In this document: positions 46,952-61,696 of the stretch, one piece after another
How the letters are laid out: every line of letters starts with the position of its first letter
Numbering within the stretch: the first letter of the stretch is position 1
NCBI RefSeq assembly: GCF_036373705.1
Contig: NC_089856.1
Coordinates: 5,001 to 69,000, forward strand
Reading direction: 5' to 3'
Source: Amia ocellicauda
Taxonomy: Eukaryota; Chordata; Actinopteri; Amiiformes; Amiidae
Length of the DNA: 64,000 bases
The notes under the pieces: generated by a model
What the model saw: the letters and a program-made list of their open reading frames with translations, nothing else
Databases searched by the model: none
Told to the model about the DNA's origin: nothing
Translations under genes and position numbers: made by a program

Positions 46952-48974
46952 TAGGGCCCTACCAAATTCACGGTGGTATGCCATACATTTCACGGTCATA
47001 CCCCTGGAAAAATCTTAACTTTCACGGTCTCGCATATTTAATTCATACATTTCACGGTGTTGTAACAAAGTAATTAAAATACATATAGGCCTGTATGTAT
47101 TGAGAAAAAAATAATTAATAGCCTATATAAAGAGCCCTTAATATAACATAAGCACGTGTTATTAATTATACTTACAGTATATAAAGAAAGTGTGAAAACG
47201 GTGAATGTACAGAAGTCAGTGAGCATGGAGCATCCTGCAACTGTCTCTTTCTTCATTCCCTGTCTCTGTGCTGCAAACACCTGTCCGTGTTTAGACAGAG
47301 CTCTCTCTGCATCCACGGAGTTTGTTGGAATTAATAGACAGTGCCGAGCCAGCCTTGCCAGGTGGGGGATTATGCTTTCAGCTGAGTTCCAAAACTGGAG
47401 CACAGGCAAACTACAGTCGGCTTCTTTAGCAATGTTTTTATAAGCAGGAATCTATAGCCTACAGTTCTTGTCAAAGCCAGGAATTGTATTAAGCCATGGG
47501 AAATCCACCCACAACACTTGTATTTGTGCGGTCAAAAATATGCACAGCTTTTAGGATCTGTGATGCAAGTTGTTGAAACCATTCAGATTTGTTTTCTGTA
47601 TCACTTGACTCTTTGCCGTAGCATTAATAGTTTATTTCTTTAGTTTCTTTACCATGCCCCAAAACACCTGCTGAGCACTGACATTTTATTCAGCATTGTT
47701 GGAGTGATTGTCGCTTGACTGTGCTTCAGCCCAGGACAGCAGATCCATTGCTTTGTTGTAAGCTTCATGGATCGTGACATGGCAAAATTCGAACCAAGTG
47801 ATTAAGTCCATCAGTCGTGTGGCATGTGTTGCAACAAACTGAATTTCCTCGTTCAGGAGAGCATTGTTTAGAAGGGTTGAAAGTTCTGTTAAAATCTATG
47901 TTTTCGGGGTGAGCACTAGCTCTTCTGAGACAAACTCAGATTAGTACTTCAGGTGAGCTGCATGGTACTGTACAGCTCGAAACCACGAATCCCAAGTAAT
48001 TACTGGCGAGTGCAACTTCTTGATCCCCCCGATTTCATTTGTACATTTTCAGTCCTGTCAGAAATACAATCAAACAGAACATGCAGAACGTAGTTCAATC
48101 GTCAGAGGACTCGTCATTAACTATTCCAAAAGACTCGCATAAATTAATTAGAGACTTAATTTCCTCAAAATGTGCACGAAAAACTTTAGGAAGGTAATCC
48201 TGTCGTAGTTTCTTTGCTCATGGTAAACAACCTGCATTTTGAATGAAATTCAATGACATTGAATGACATTCTTTTGAATGAATTCACGCAGTTGTGGGTG
48301 ACCAAGTTTTTCCAACGGTATATTAGCACTTGCAAATGCATCCACAAGTTCCATTGTAGCGAGATGACGGCTGTCAGAGCTGTGTGTCGTCTTCTTAAAA
48401 AGTTATGAAATAGTTTCTTGTTTTCTTACCTTGACATTTGCCAATGCATTGCAATCTGCTGGCCTCTTTGTGCTTCGATGACTTTCTGAATCTAAGTGGC
48501 GCCGAATCGATGCCCGTCGCGTGTGATCCAACGAAACATTGCAGCTTGTACAAAACGGTATACCACCATCGGCATGTAGAATCTGACTTCCAAATTCTTT
48601 GACACGATCTGCTGCAGTAATCACTGTAGAGGTTTTTGACTTGCTTTGGACACTCATTTTGAAATAATTTCACTTTTTTTACAGTAGACTACGAATTGAA
48701 ATTACTATGATATAAACCCACCCCAGATGCCCATATCTACCAATCAGTGAGTTGAGCCCTGAGTGTTATTTGCATCTAAGAACTGTCAATCAATTAATCC
48801 TGTCCAATTAATCACCTTTCTTTTTTTCTACTTAACGAAACAGAATATGAATCGCGTCTGGAACATGTAACACTACTACATTGGATTTCATGTTATTTTT
48901 AACATTTCACGGATGAGACCATATTTCACGGTCCGTGACACGTTTTTCATGGTCTTGAATTTGGTAGGGCCTTA
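46952..48974 (-). mobile_element. hAT DNA transposon, unit 3 (2,023 bp)
   Basis: Target duplication GTTATGAT at 46,944-46,951 and 48,975-48,982. The N-terminal zinc-finger frame (48,657-48,403) is open. It carries an extra CAATTAATCCTGTC-type segment near 48,790 that is shared with unit 4 but absent from units 1 and 2. Confidence 0.9.
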
Positions 48975-49259
48975 GTTATGATTGTAATAATGAACATTTT
49001 GAAATGCCCTGTGATGAAGCAAGAGTAGATCCGGAGATGTTTTTCTATTCGTTTTTATAGAGCTTATTGAAATGTTAATATTGTTTTTCCACAAACAAGA
49101 ATTTATAATATGATTTCAAGGAGGCACCAGCTAAGCTTATTTAATGCTTCAAATAACTGAAATCAATGTTGATAGCAAATGTGTGCTTTCCTTACAATAG
49201 AAACATCCAAAGTGTTTATAGGCAACATTGAAAACTCAATGCCACAGACTACAGGAGCA

Positions 49260-49319
<60 letters not shown>

Positions 49320-49399
49320 TATATTTCTTGGCAGATGCCCTTATCCAGGGCAACAAAAAACAATGTGGGTCTCCAGAAATCAGTAAAGTGAGAGAATAC

Positions 49400-50669
49400 A
49401 ATATTCAGTGTGACTTTGACAAAGTACACCTATGACGTCAAATTGGCCAGAGTTTCTTCAAGAATCGTACAGCGAAGTTCTTGTTTGATTTTGAAAAGGC
49501 TGCACACAGAAGAGGCTGGTCTACAGAGGCAGAGGAGGTTGCTCCTCCTCCATTTGTGAGAGGCAAGAGTGAAATCAAGCTATAAAAAAGAGTAATTGGT
49601 TGAAATAAACCATTACCAAATCTCAGTATCATTTATAAAATAATTTTTCTCTTCCTTGGAAAAAAACCTTATTGACATTCTGATTAAAATGCTTCATTTG
49701 TGTGAAGTGGTGGTGGGGGGCAGAGGAGGACGGGCTCCTGCTGTCCTCCTTAGGGTGGGATCTCTTCTATCAATTTAATGTACTTCCTTTATTTCCATGC
49801 TAATCTGTTATTGGCCAAGACACGTAAAATGATGCTCCAAGGGAGGACGTCCTCCATAACCAATCAACAACCAGAATACAATATTGACATCGTGTTCATC
49901 CAATGATAATTTCCAAATTTCATCTTCAGTTCTCTACCATTGTATCGTACGTGAGTGTGACGAACTGGTGGTAAAGCGATAGATAGCGATAGATACAGTA
50001 CCACATTAGAAAATAAAAATTATAAGTGCAAAATGCGAACCACATTTAAACTTTTCAGATTTACGTTTCCCTTTCTTTTATAGTAGCTTGCTAGTGTTGG
50101 CTTTTTAAATCAGAGGGTGTTGTGAAAACTTCCCACTGTAACGTACTGGGTGCTGTGTCACCGCTAATGGGACTGACAGGCTTCTAGTGACACACGAGGT
50201 TCATCCCCATCCAGAGCCCGCAGTGTTTACATGTGTCTTTCCCTCTCGTTATCCTGGCCCCTTTTTTATATTCATCCTTTGTGTTGTAATATGATACATG
50301 ATAATGTGATATTTGTTCCTTAGATGGGGATAAAATGGGGATAATCTTTGGGTGCATTACCTTATCTTAGTTGTATAGTAAGTCTGCATTAGGTTGCTAG
50401 TTGGATTATTGCTACATTTGAACATAAGAACATAACACAACCGGAACATAAGAAAGTAGAGCTAAGTAGCCAACTAGTATTAAATAACATGACGCAGTGT
50501 ATTGGTTCTCCTCTTGTCCACCCAAATTGTTTGAGTCACCAGCCGCCACTGCTGCACAATGTTGTGTGAGCCCAGTTCTATGAGTGTACAGTGACACAAC
50601 ATTGTCAACACCCTTCCTAACAGACACAGGATGGTCTCATCACTGGTAATGACAGACAGGAACACAGTT
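49400..50669. other. Unassigned unit sequence (unit 4)
   Basis: Counterpart of 30,261-31,539, with only scattered substitutions. The inverted L2 tail is at 49,322-49,385. No gene recognised. Confidence 0.5.
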
Positions 50670-51690
50670 TTGTGGACAGGGATTTTATTTAGTCAAACAG
50701 CCTTCTCACTGATTCTAGTATACAGGCGATTACACAGTTTCTTGGTTCAATAGAGCACGGCTGGAATGGTCTTGATTACTGCAGCCTCCGATGAACTCTA
50801 GAAAAAGAACGGCACAGACAAATCAGTTATAATAATAATAAAACTCAAGGTCCCTGAACCACCCGTGACCCTCTCTCTTTCTCCTTAAAAAGATTACTGA
50901 GAACTAATTTCCAACTCTGAACATGATCTCTTAAAAACGCCTATGCAGTTCATGGGGACTCTGTGTAAAGAACATGTTGTTGTTTATTTAGTATTTATTA
51001 CATATAAGAACAGCAAACAGACAGCTTCTTCTTTGAAATTGAGAATTGTGGTTAAGGGTTTCTTGTATACACCTGCAGGAACCACTGTAAAAGGCGTCTG
51101 ATGCAGATAAAGCATACAAATATTATTAATTATAATAATAATAATAATGAAACTTTTCAGTCTACTTACCTCATTACACGCCTGAATAAAATCTGAAGAT
51201 TGGATTATTTTTTGGCTGCATTTCACCACAGGCCAGTACACCTACAGCTGAAACTGAAAAGAAGAGCATTTAAAGCAGATTAGTGTGGAATCAATACAGC
51301 ACTTGACTGACACAGACACAATGGGTGGCTTTCTTTATGCTGGAGTCTGTATAGAGTTTCCGAAAAGCTACATAAACCATAGCTTCAACTTTTTAAACAA
51401 TTTTAAAGACATTGTATATTTTTAGGGCTGCCTGTTACAAGAGCTCTTGATAATTTCTGTTTACAATGTTATCTTCACATTGATGGCTGTTATTTTGGAC
51501 AAGTCTACATTGCCTTCTCAGTTCAATATTCCACTGTCAATCAATCCATTTAGGCCCAATACAGAGTTATTGACGATGATTTGTCATAGGTTTCACTTAC
51601 TGCTGTAGAGCACGCCAACGATGAACAGGATGGTCATAGTCTTCATGGTGTCTCTGGGTGGGTCAGTGTTGTCGTGCTGAGGAGCAGAGT
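50670..51690 (-). pseudogene. Putative small secreted-protein gene or remnant, unit 4
   Basis: Exon 1 is 51,601-51,646 with the GTAAGT donor at 51,600-51,595. Exon 2 lies at about 51,170-51,255 and the last exon from about 50,800. The upstream CRE-like box is changed to TGATGTAA at about 51,751. Confidence 0.42.
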
Positions 51691-51769
51691 CTCTCTCTTT
51701 ATGCAGGAGAACTCACACCTCACTCCCTCATCCTGCAGCCACAGGGGTTGTGATGTAATAGTTTGCATA

Positions 51770-54700
51770 ATTCTGAAGCAAAGCAGCTGAGACGTGGCGT
51801 GTTGTCAAAGTGGGATCATTTCTCATCTTTCAGCAGAGTTTCATCAAACATCACAAAACATACAGGATATTCCAATGAGGAAGACCATTACACCAGTGTC
51901 ACATTGTTTGTGCATAAACACACTCCCATACACTAAAAGATGGCTTTCAAATTATTCTCACACTCCATTAAAAATAACATCACTCACAGATTTATTAGGT
52001 TTAATGAATGATGGTAATTAAAGAATACCTATTTATCAAGAATATGTATGAACACTCTGTAGGAATCTGGGTCCTGTAGGAAACTCCTTACAAACAAAAT
52101 CACAATATTGGGTGGAAGCTAAAGCATTATTACAGTTGGAGATTAATACTTCATTGGCTCTTTCCCATCCTGAGAATGTTAAGAGGTGAATTGAATGTTC
52201 CAATACCCCTCAAGAAAATATGATAATTTTAAAGATGCTTTTATGAAAATGATTAGGAGGAAACTAAGCTATTCAAGACTGTCATCCTTATATATATAGT
52301 ATATATATAATATAATCCTATTATGCTAATATAAGCTCCTATTATGGTTAAAATGACGTACATATTACATCACAAACGTTTTCTTGCATTTGATATAAAA
52401 GCTCATACATTCTGGAAAAATGTTGAAAGTTAATGTAGATTATCTAAATTGCTAAATGAATTCTCAATTCATTGTGAAATATTGAATAGTTTCAGTTTTA
52501 CGCTTCAAAAAGGCTATGACGATTCTTTGGAAAGAAAAAGTAATTTGATAAAATCATTAGAAAACTCAGCAATGGATGTCATTCTATCACAACAAGCACA
52601 CTTTGTTTAGAAGGAATTCAAAGAGAATATACAATCCTTTGGTGTGAAGTTAGTTCTGAATCATCACCACACTCCCTTTCTTTCTTCATTTCTCTGCATC
52701 ACAGATGGCGAGTTAACTCTGATAGTATGTGGTCATATTTTGAAATAGTGAGCTGATGATGTGCAGTGTATTTATTGCAGTACTAGTGTTATTTTGCACA
52801 GGATTTGCTCCTATTACTAAGCTTATTTAAATGAGCAGAATATATTAATTTTTAATTTCTTGTAATGTTGTCCTGTCTTTTTTGAGACCATGCTATACCT
52901 ATTATTGACTTTTCCTGTCAGGTGGCTAATACACAACCCTCATGTGTACCAACCAACCCGAATGTCAATATTATCTCCCCAAAGGGCTACCTATGGATGT
53001 ACATTTGGGCGGAGACATGATAGACTACTTTAGTTGTCACATTTATGTAACCAAATGTTGTTCAAATTACTTTGCTCCTCAGGAAGCAAAAGGCTGTATT
53101 TGTGTGACACGTTGTACCTGCCCTGAAGATAACATCAATCAAATGTATTATATTTGAAAGAGCAAAAACTGTATGATGTTGCTATGCTGGTGAGAGCACA
53201 GCTTTAAGGCAGGGGTTCTCGAGCTTTGTCAAAGTGAGCCTCCTGGAGCAATGACAGAAAATGGTCAAACACATTGTTCTTTTGTTTTAGTAAACTATGG
53301 GGAGGCACAGTCACCTATGCAAAATAACGTAATTATTTCAATGTTTAAAACGTGGAAATGTGCTCTCCCAAAAAACAAATGTTCATTAGATCACTTTTAT
53401 TGTTGACTTTTACAACTGGAAGGAAAATCGATGCAAAACATTGAGGAGTTTGGTCCAGAGTTCCAGAACCTGCAGGATCTCTGTAGCAGATTGTTCTTCA
53501 GCGAATGAACTCTTGCAGTACAGCTGTCTGTACCTATTTCCAAGAATAAGCACTGTATCCCCTCAAATGTATACTTGAGTTATCTGGGGTTGTCCATATT
53601 AAGTTTGTACAGTACAGGAGTCCTATTACGATGGCGAATGTATTTGGAGAGTCACCAAGGTCATGCATGATCACCTGCTCTCCATCAGCAGGGCTCTGTC
53701 GATTTCATTGGGTGGTCGTGGTTGCTCCTCGTCCTCAGTAACAGTGAGTATGCCAGTCTTCACTTCCTTGACAGCAGCATCCTCAGGATCAGCTGGCAAC
53801 GTATACACAGTGCAAGAGGACTCATTAGAAGAGGTATAATAGCCCCGAATTGTTGTAATTTAGAAGAAGTTCTATTAGCTCTGCATCTTCTAGTTCTGTC
53901 AATGAATAGCTACAAAACATGACCCAATCCACAGTGCTCGTTACACATTTGAATGAAGCAACTACGGTGTTCCTAAATCTCCAGGTGCAGCACATCTGGT
54001 CCAAATACTCAAAATGAATTACAGCAAATCCAAATGCAGATGTTGAGGAGCCACTAGAACAGAGTGGCAGTTAAGTTACTATCCTTTGAGTGTAAATTGT
54101 AGAGGGAAGATGTACTTTCATTATTTTCTTTATATTATTAATGATTTAATGTTGCTAATTCAGTTTTGTCTGTTAAGCAATCATTAGCTTGTATTTACCC
54201 TCTTCTGGGGGCTACTTTAATTATTAGTTCCTAATGCATTTCTGTCTTGGAGGTTATTTCAATCAGTGATTGTCTTTTGGTTATTTAAATCGACTACTGT
54301 CTTTAGAATTATTCAATCAGCTATGGTGTAACAACCTCAGGGACAAGGATAGTGGATCCAATTGCAGGCTCACTAATAAGATGGAAGACAGGCAAACAAT
54401 CCAACAAGGGGAAATCCAGAAGGCAAAAACAGGAACAGTCCAAGGGTCAATCGATTGAGCAAACAGGCTAGACAAGGAGATCCAAGAGAGGTAGTCAAGA
54501 ACGAGAAGGCAATGGTCAAAACACCGGTAAGCTACAAAGATAGGGTAAATGCTCAGAAATGCTGCTAAAGAGAATGCAAGACTTCGGAAAGTGCCTGAGG
54601 AACAGAGGGGAATATATACTCTGTGGAGGGGAGCAGATAACAGGAGAGGAGAAAGATGGAACAAGTGCACATGGGTGAAAGGAATGTTAAGTGGATGATT

Positions 54701-55086
54701 GATCCTGGTGCTAGGGAATGTGAGAGACAGGGTTTAGTATTCGGGAGAGAGGGACCTCTGGTGGTGAACTAAGGTAGGATCAGGTGAAGCTGTGACATAT
54801 GGCCTTTACATTAATTAATTCAGCCAGTGCCTTCTAGGATATTCAATCAGCTAAAACAGTTACATAGTATAAAGGTTGTGTGTTTTGGGGCACAGGTATT
54901 TGATTAAGGACTTACATCAATGTCTTTGATAAACATCTGCTGCCTGAAGAATGCTGACCATCACCCATCAACACATCAAACAGTTCAACATCAGCAACAA
55001 ACCTAGCTCTCTAAAAAGATACTTCACAAGCCCATATTTTAATTAGTTACGAGTTGGAAGTATAATATTCTGGCATTCTGCATGTG
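51770..55086. other. Unassigned unit sequence (unit 4)
   Basis: Counterpart of 41,900-45,256. The (TA)n run of unit 3 is much shorter here (near 52,290). Contains the 71-codon Cys-rich frame (52,942-53,157). No gene recognised. Confidence 0.5.
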
Positions 55087-57083
55087 TTTGTACCAAAACT
55101 TAGGAAATTGAGGACCAAACAACATTGGCCAAAATGGTTTAATAGAGGTATGCAAAAAAATATCAAGAGAAAGAAAATGTTGTATAGCGCAAACAAAAGG
55201 GATGGAGACGAAACAAAATACATAGAATATGTATGACCTTGAAAGAGATATTAAGAAAGGGATCAAAGAGGGAAATAGAAAGAAACCTATCTCTTGGAGC
55301 TAAAGCTAATGGAAAGAGCTTTTATTCAATACAACAACAGCAATAGGTCAATAAAGGAGGAAGTGAAACAGATAAAAGGCAAGAAATGAAGTATCTTATA
55401 AAATGCACAAGATGTGGGAAATGTTCTAAATGAGAATTTCACAGAGGTTTTTACAAAAGAAAAGACAGATAACATGCCACAGTCAACAATAATTCCAGGC
55501 AAATCCTAAGAGACATCAGGGTAAATGAGGAGAAGGTACTAAAGGGACTAGCAGAATTAAAAACCAACAAATCTCCTGGGCCGGATGGTATATTTTCAAC
55601 AGTACTTAAAGAAATGTGGGAATTTATTTATAGGTCGCTAAGTCAATTATTCCAAATTACACTTAGAACAGGGGATGTGCGAACGGACCTGAAGACAGCA
55701 AATGTCATACCAATCCACAAGAAAGGGGACAAAACTGAGCCAGGAAATTACTGACCAATCACTCTCACCTGCATCACCTGTAAAATGTTGGAAAAAATGA
55801 TTAGACAGAAAATAGAGGAGCATCTTAATGAAAACCATTCTTGGTATTCTTGGAGATAGTCAACATGGGTTTGGAAGAGGCAGATCATGTCTTACTAATT
55901 TATTAGAATTTTTTGAACATGCAACTGCAGCTGTAGATCATGTGAAAGCATGTGATATGATATACTTAGATTTTCAAAAAGCTTTTGATAAGGTTCCACA
56001 CCAAAGACTGGTCCTCAAATTGGAAGCTGTAGGCATTCAGGGTAATGTAAGTAGATGGATTATGAACTGGTTGATGTATAGGAAACAGAGGGTGTTGATT
56101 AGAGGAGTTGCTTCTAACTGGAGTGAGGTTGTTAGTGGAGTTCCCCAGGGATCAGTAATAGGGCCTTTGCTGTTTCTAATTTATATTAATGATCTGTACT
56201 TTGGGATAGTTAGCAAACTTGTCAAATTTGCAGATGATACTAAAATAGGTGGCTCAGCAGATACAATCTCGGCAGCACAGGCTATTCAGAGGAACTTGGA
56301 TAATATTCAGTTGTGGGCCGACACCTGGCAGATGAAATTCAATGTGGACAAGTGCAAGGTAATACATGCAGGCAATAAAAATGTCCACTGTAATTACACT
56401 ATGGGAGGAATTGAACTGGAAGAAGTAACGCATGAGAAAGACTTAGGAGTCTACGTGGACTCCTCATTTTCCCAATCCAAACAATGTGGGGAAGCAATAC
56501 AAAAGGCAAACAAAACGTTAGGGTATATTGTCAAAAGTGTAGGGCAGTAATGTTCAGACTGTACAATGCACTAGTTAGAGCTCATCTGGAATACTGTGTA
56601 CAGTTCTGGGCTCCACACTTCAAGAAAGATGTTGCTGCTCTAGAGGCAGTTCAGAGGAGAGCAACCAGACTTATTCCAGGTCTGAAGGGAATGTCCAACT
56701 GAGAGACTGAGGGAAGTGAACCTTTTCACCCTGGAACAGAGGAGACTATGTGGGGACTTGATTCAAGTCTTCAATATCATGAAGGGCATCGACCACATCT
56801 AACCAGAGGAGCTTTTCCAGATCTGCAGGGACACACGCACCCGGAAACACAAATGGAAATTGGGCTTCAAGGCATTCAAGACAGAAAACAGGAGACACTT
56901 CTTCACACAGAGTTGTCACAATCTGGAACAAACTCCCCAGCAATGTGGTTGAAGCTGGATACTTGGGCACATTCGAAATGAGACTGGATAGGATCCTTGG
57001 ATCACTTAGTCACTAATGGACACCAAACGAGCACAATGGGGCGAATGGCCTCCTCTCGATTGGACACCTTCTCATGTTCATAT
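55087..57083 (+). mobile_element. Decayed jockey/CR1-like LINE, unit 4
   Basis: Main frame 55,828-56,550 with motifs A, B and F-A-D-D. Shares the four-codon deletion near 56,403 with unit 3, but retains the C-terminal region (56,484-56,702) and the full 3' tail. Confidence 0.85.
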
Positions 57084-57091
57084 GTTATGAT

Positions 57092-59084
57092 TAGGGCCCT
57101 ACCAAATTCACGGTGGTTTGCCTTACATTTCACGGTCATACCCCTGGAAAAATCTTAACTTTCACGGTCTCGCATATTTAATTCATACATTTCACGGTGT
57201 TGTAACAAAGTAATTAAAATACATATAGGCCTGTATGTATTGAGAAAAAAAAATAGCCTATAAAGCCTATAGCCTATATAAAGAGCCCTTAATATAACAT
57301 AAGCACGTGTTATTAATTATACTTACAGTATATAAAGAAAGTGTGAAAACGGTGAATGTACAGAAGTCAGTGAGCATGGAGCATCCTGCAACTGTCTCTT
57401 TCTTCATTCCCTGTCTCTGTGCTGCAAACACCTGTCCGTGTTTAGACAGAGCTCTCTCTGCATCCACGGAGTTTGTTGGAATTAATAGACAGTGCCGAGC
57501 CAGCCTTGCCAGGTGGGGGATTATGCTTTCAAAACTGGAGCACAGGCAAACTACAGTCGGCTTCTTTAGCAATGTTTTTATAAGCAGGAATCTATAGCCT
57601 ACAGTTCTTGTCAAAGCCAGGAATTGCATTAAGCCATGGGAAATCCACCCGCAACACATGTATTTGTGCGGTCAAAAATATGCACAGCTTTTAGGATCTG
57701 TGATGCAAGTTGTTGAAACCATTCAGATTTGTTTTCTGTATCACTTGACTCTTTGCCGTAGCAGTAATAGTTTCATTCTTTAGTTTCTTTACCATGCCCC
57801 AAAACACCTGCTGAGCACTGACATTTTATTCAGCGTTGTCGGAGTGATTTTCACTTGACTGTGCTTCAGCCCAGGACAGCAGATCCATTGCTTTGTTGTA
57901 AGCTTCATGGATCGTGCCAAGTGATTAAGTCCATCAGTCATGTAGCATGTGTTGCAACAAACTGAATTTCCTCGTTCAGGAGAGCATTGTTTAGAAGGGT
58001 TGAAAGTTCTGTTAAAATCTTTGTTTTTGGGGTGAGCGCTAGCTCTTCTGAGACAAACTCAGATTAGTACTTCAGGTGAGCTGCATGGTACTGTACAGCT
58101 CGAAACCACGAATCCCAAGTAATTACTGGCGAGTGCAACTTCTTGATCCCCCGATTTAATTTGTACATTTTCAGTCTTGTCAGAAATACAATCAAACAGA
58201 ACATGCAGAACGTAGTTCAATCGTCAGTGGACTCGTCATTAACAATTCCAAACGACTCGCATAAATTAATTAGAGACTTAATTTCCTCAAAATGTGCACG
58301 AAAAACTTTAGGAAGGTAATCCTGTCGTAGTTTCTTTGCTCATGGTAAACAACCTGCATTTTGAATGCAATTCAATGACATTGAATGACATTCTTTTGAA
58401 TGAATTCACGCAGTTGTGGGTGACCAAGTTTTCCCAACGGTATATTAGCACTTGCAAATGCATCCACAAGTTCCATTCTAGCGAGATGACGGCTGTCAGA
58501 GCTGTGTGTCGTCTTCTTAAAAAGTCTTGTTTTCTTACCTTGTCATTTACCAATGCATTGCAATCTGCTGGCCTCTTTGTGCTTCGATGACTTTCTGAAT
58601 CTAAGTGGCGCCGAATCGATGCCCGTCGCGTGTGATCCAACGAAAACATTGCAGCTTGTACAAAACGGTATACCACCATCGGCATGTAGAATCTGACTTC
58701 CAAATTCTTTGACACGATCTGCTGCAGTAATCACTGTAGAGGTTTTTGACTTGCTTTGGACACTCATTTTGAAATAATTTCACTTTTTTTACAGTAGACT
58801 ACGAATTGAAATTACTATGATATAAACCCACCCCAGATGCCCATATCTACCAATCAGTGAGTTGAGCCCTGAGTGTTATTTGCATCTAAGAACTGTCAAT
58901 CAATTAATCCTGTCCAATTAATCACCTTTCTTTTTTTCTACTTAACGAAACAGAATATGAATCGCGTCTGGAACATGTAACACTACTACATTGGATTTCA
59001 TGTTATTTTTAACATTTCACGGATGAGACCATATTTCACGGTCCGTGACACGTTTTTCATGGTCTTGAATTTGGTAGGGCCTTA
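57092..59084 (-). mobile_element. hAT DNA transposon, unit 4 (1,993 bp)
   Basis: Target duplication GTTATGAT at 57,084-57,091 and 59,085-59,092. Private changes include loss of GCTGAGTTCC at about 57,531, loss of the segment around ACATGGCAAAATTCG near 57,915, and loss of TATGAAATAG near 58,525. An extra A in the zinc-finger codons near 58,645 breaks the N-terminal frame. The fragment at 63,112-64,000 shares these changes. Confidence 0.9.
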
Positions 59085-59160
59085 GTTATGATTGTAATAA
59101 TGAACATTTTGAAATGCCCTGTTATGAAGCAAGAGTAGATCCGGAGATGTTTTTTTATTC

Positions 59161-59369
59161 GTTTTTATAGAGCTTATTGAAATGTTAATATTGTTTTTCC
59201 ACAAACAAGAATTTATAATATGATTTCAAGGAGGCACCAGCTAAGCTTATTCAATGCTTCAAATAACTGAAATCAATGTTGATAGCAAATGTGTGCTTTC
59301 CTTACAATAGAAACATCCAAAGTGTTTATAGGCAACATTGAAAACTCAATGCCACAGACTACAGGAGCA

Positions 59370-59408
<39 letters not shown>

Positions 59409-61402
59409 TATATTTCTTGGCAGACGCCCTTATCCAGGGCAACAAAAAACAATGTGGGTCTCCAGAAATCAGTAAAGTGAGAGAATACAATATTCAGTGT
59501 GACTTTGACAAAGTACACCTATGACGTCAAATTGGCCAGAGTTTCTTCAAGAATCGTACAGCGAAGTTCTTGTTTGATTTTGAAAAGGCTGCACACAGAA
59601 GAGGCTGGTCTACAGAGGTAGAGGAGGTTGCTCCTCCTCCATTTGTGAGAGGCAAGAGTGAAATCAAGCTATAAAAAAGAGTAATTGGTTGAAATAAACC
59701 ATTACCAAATCTCAGGAAAATTTATAAAATAATTTCTCTCTTCTTTGGAATAAACCTTATTGAAATTCTGATTTAAATGCTTCATTTGTGTGAAGTGGTG
59801 GTGGGGGGCAGAGGATGACGGGCTCCTGCTGTCCTCCTTAGGGCGGGATCTCTTCTATCAATTTAATGTACTTCCTTTTTTTCATGCTAATCTGTTATTG
59901 GCCAAGACACGTAAAATGATGCTCCAAGGGAGGACGTCCTCCATAACCAATCAACAACCAGAATACAATATTGACATCGTGTTCGTCCAATGATAATTTC
60001 CAAATTTCATCTTCAATTCTCTACCACTGTATCGTATGTGAGTGTGACAAACTCGTGGTAAAGCGATAGACAGCGATAGATACAGTACCACATTAGAAAA
60101 TAAAAATTATAAGTGCAAATTGCAAACCACATTTAGACTTTTCAGATTTACATTTCCCTTTCTTTTATAGTAGCTTGCTAGTGTTGGCTAGCTTGCTGGT
60201 GTTGGCTTTGACTTCTGTCTTGCTCTTGGATGCAACAATAGGCCAGCTATGGAGATAGTTTCCCAACCTGTAAAGTGAGTGGAACCCTCCCACATGCAGA
60301 CGAACTCATAACACACTTCATCTCTGCTTTGTTTTTGATAATTCCAGATTTTCGTGGTTTTTGCTTTTCCTTTTTAAATCAGAGGGTGTTGTGTAAACTT
60401 CCTACTGTAACGTACTGGGTGCTGTGTCACCGCTAATGGGACTGACTTCTGGCTTCTAGTGACACACGAGGTTCATCCACATCCAGAGCACGCAGTGTTT
60501 ACATGTGTCTTTCCCTCTCGTTCACCTGGCCCCTTTTTTATATTCATCCTTTGTGTTGTAATATGATACATGATAATGTGATATTTGTTCCTTAGATGGG
60601 GATAAGATGGGGATAAACTTCGGGTGCATTACCTTATCTTAGTTGTATAGTAAGTCTGCATTAGGTTGCTAGTTGGATTACTGCTACATTTGAACATAAG
60701 AACATAACACAACCGGAACATAAGTAAGTAGAGCTAAGTAGCCAACTAGTGTAAAATAACATGACGCAGTGGATTGGTTTTCCTCCTGTCCACCCCAATT
60801 GTTTGAGTCACCAGCCGCCACTTCTGCACAATGTCGTGTGAGCCCAGTTCTATGAGTGTACAGTTACACAACATTGTCAACACCCTTCCTTACAGACACA
60901 GGATGGTCTCAGCACTGGTAATGACAGACAGGAACACAGCTTTGTGGACAGGGATTTTATTTAGTCTAACAGCCTTCTCACTGTTTCTAGTATACAGGCG
61001 ATTACACAGTTTCTTGGTTCAATAGAGCATGGCTGGAATGGTCTTGATTACTGCAGCCTCCGATGAACTCTAGAAAAAGAACGGCACAGACAAATCAGTT
61101 ATAATAATAATAAAACTCAAGGTCCCTGAACCACCCGTGACCCTCTCTCTTTCTCCTCCTTAAAAAGATTACTGAGAACTAATTTCCAACTCTGAACATG
61201 GTCTCTTAAAAACGCCTATGCAGTTCATGGGGACTCTGTGTAAAGAACATGTTGTTGTATATTTAGTATTTATTACATATAACAACAGCAAAATTGTGAA
61301 ACTGAGAATTGTGGTTAAGGGTTTCTTGTATACACCTGCAGGAACCACTGTAAAAGGCGTCTGATGCAGATAAAGCATACAAATATTATTATTATTATTA
61401 TT

Positions 61403-61458
<56 letters not shown>

Positions 61459-61696
61459 AACTTTTCAGTCTACTTACCTCATTACACGCCTGAATAAAAT
61501 CTGAAGATTGGATTATTCTTTGGCTGCATTTCATCACAGGCCAGTACACCTACAGCTGAAACTGAAAAGAAGAGCATTTAAAGCAGATTAGTGTGGGATC
61601 AATACAGCACTTGACTGACACAGACACAATGGGTGGCTTTCTTTATGCTGGAGTCTGTATAGAGTTTCCGAAAAACTACATAAACCATAGCTTCAT
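59161..61696 (+). repeat. Complex tandem unit 5, left part only
   Basis: Collinear with other units from the shared start to just before exon 1 of the small gene, then replaced by foreign sequence. The TTA run (59,371-59,408) is followed by the minus-strand L2 tail. It shares with unit 1 the 200-bp segment near 60,180-60,380 missing from units 2-4. The stretch 59,480-60,940 holds no recognised gene. Confidence 0.88.
60940..61696 (-). pseudogene. Small secreted-protein gene remnant lacking exon 1, unit 5
   Basis: The exon 2 equivalent (about 61,473-61,560) and the terminal exon (from about 61,071) are present, but the signal-peptide exon has been lost at the 61,697 breakpoint. The intron contains an expanded AAT microsatellite (61,387-61,455). 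Confidence 0.45.

Larger units (their letters stand above)
39229..49050 (+). repeat. Complex tandem unit 3 (9,822 bp)
   Basis: Same order as unit 2, with a short TTA run (39,457-39,476). Carries two segments missing from units 1 and 2, at about 42,385-43,008 and 44,318-44,563. Lacks about 310 bp at the 3' end of the LINE, at 46,750. Confidence 0.9.
49051..59160 (+). repeat. Complex tandem unit 4 (10,110 bp)
   Basis: Shares the two extra segments of unit 3 (about 52,255-52,838 and 54,148-54,393) but keeps the full LINE 3' end. The TTA run is 49,260-49,320. The hAT copy in this unit has several private deletions. Confidence 0.9.
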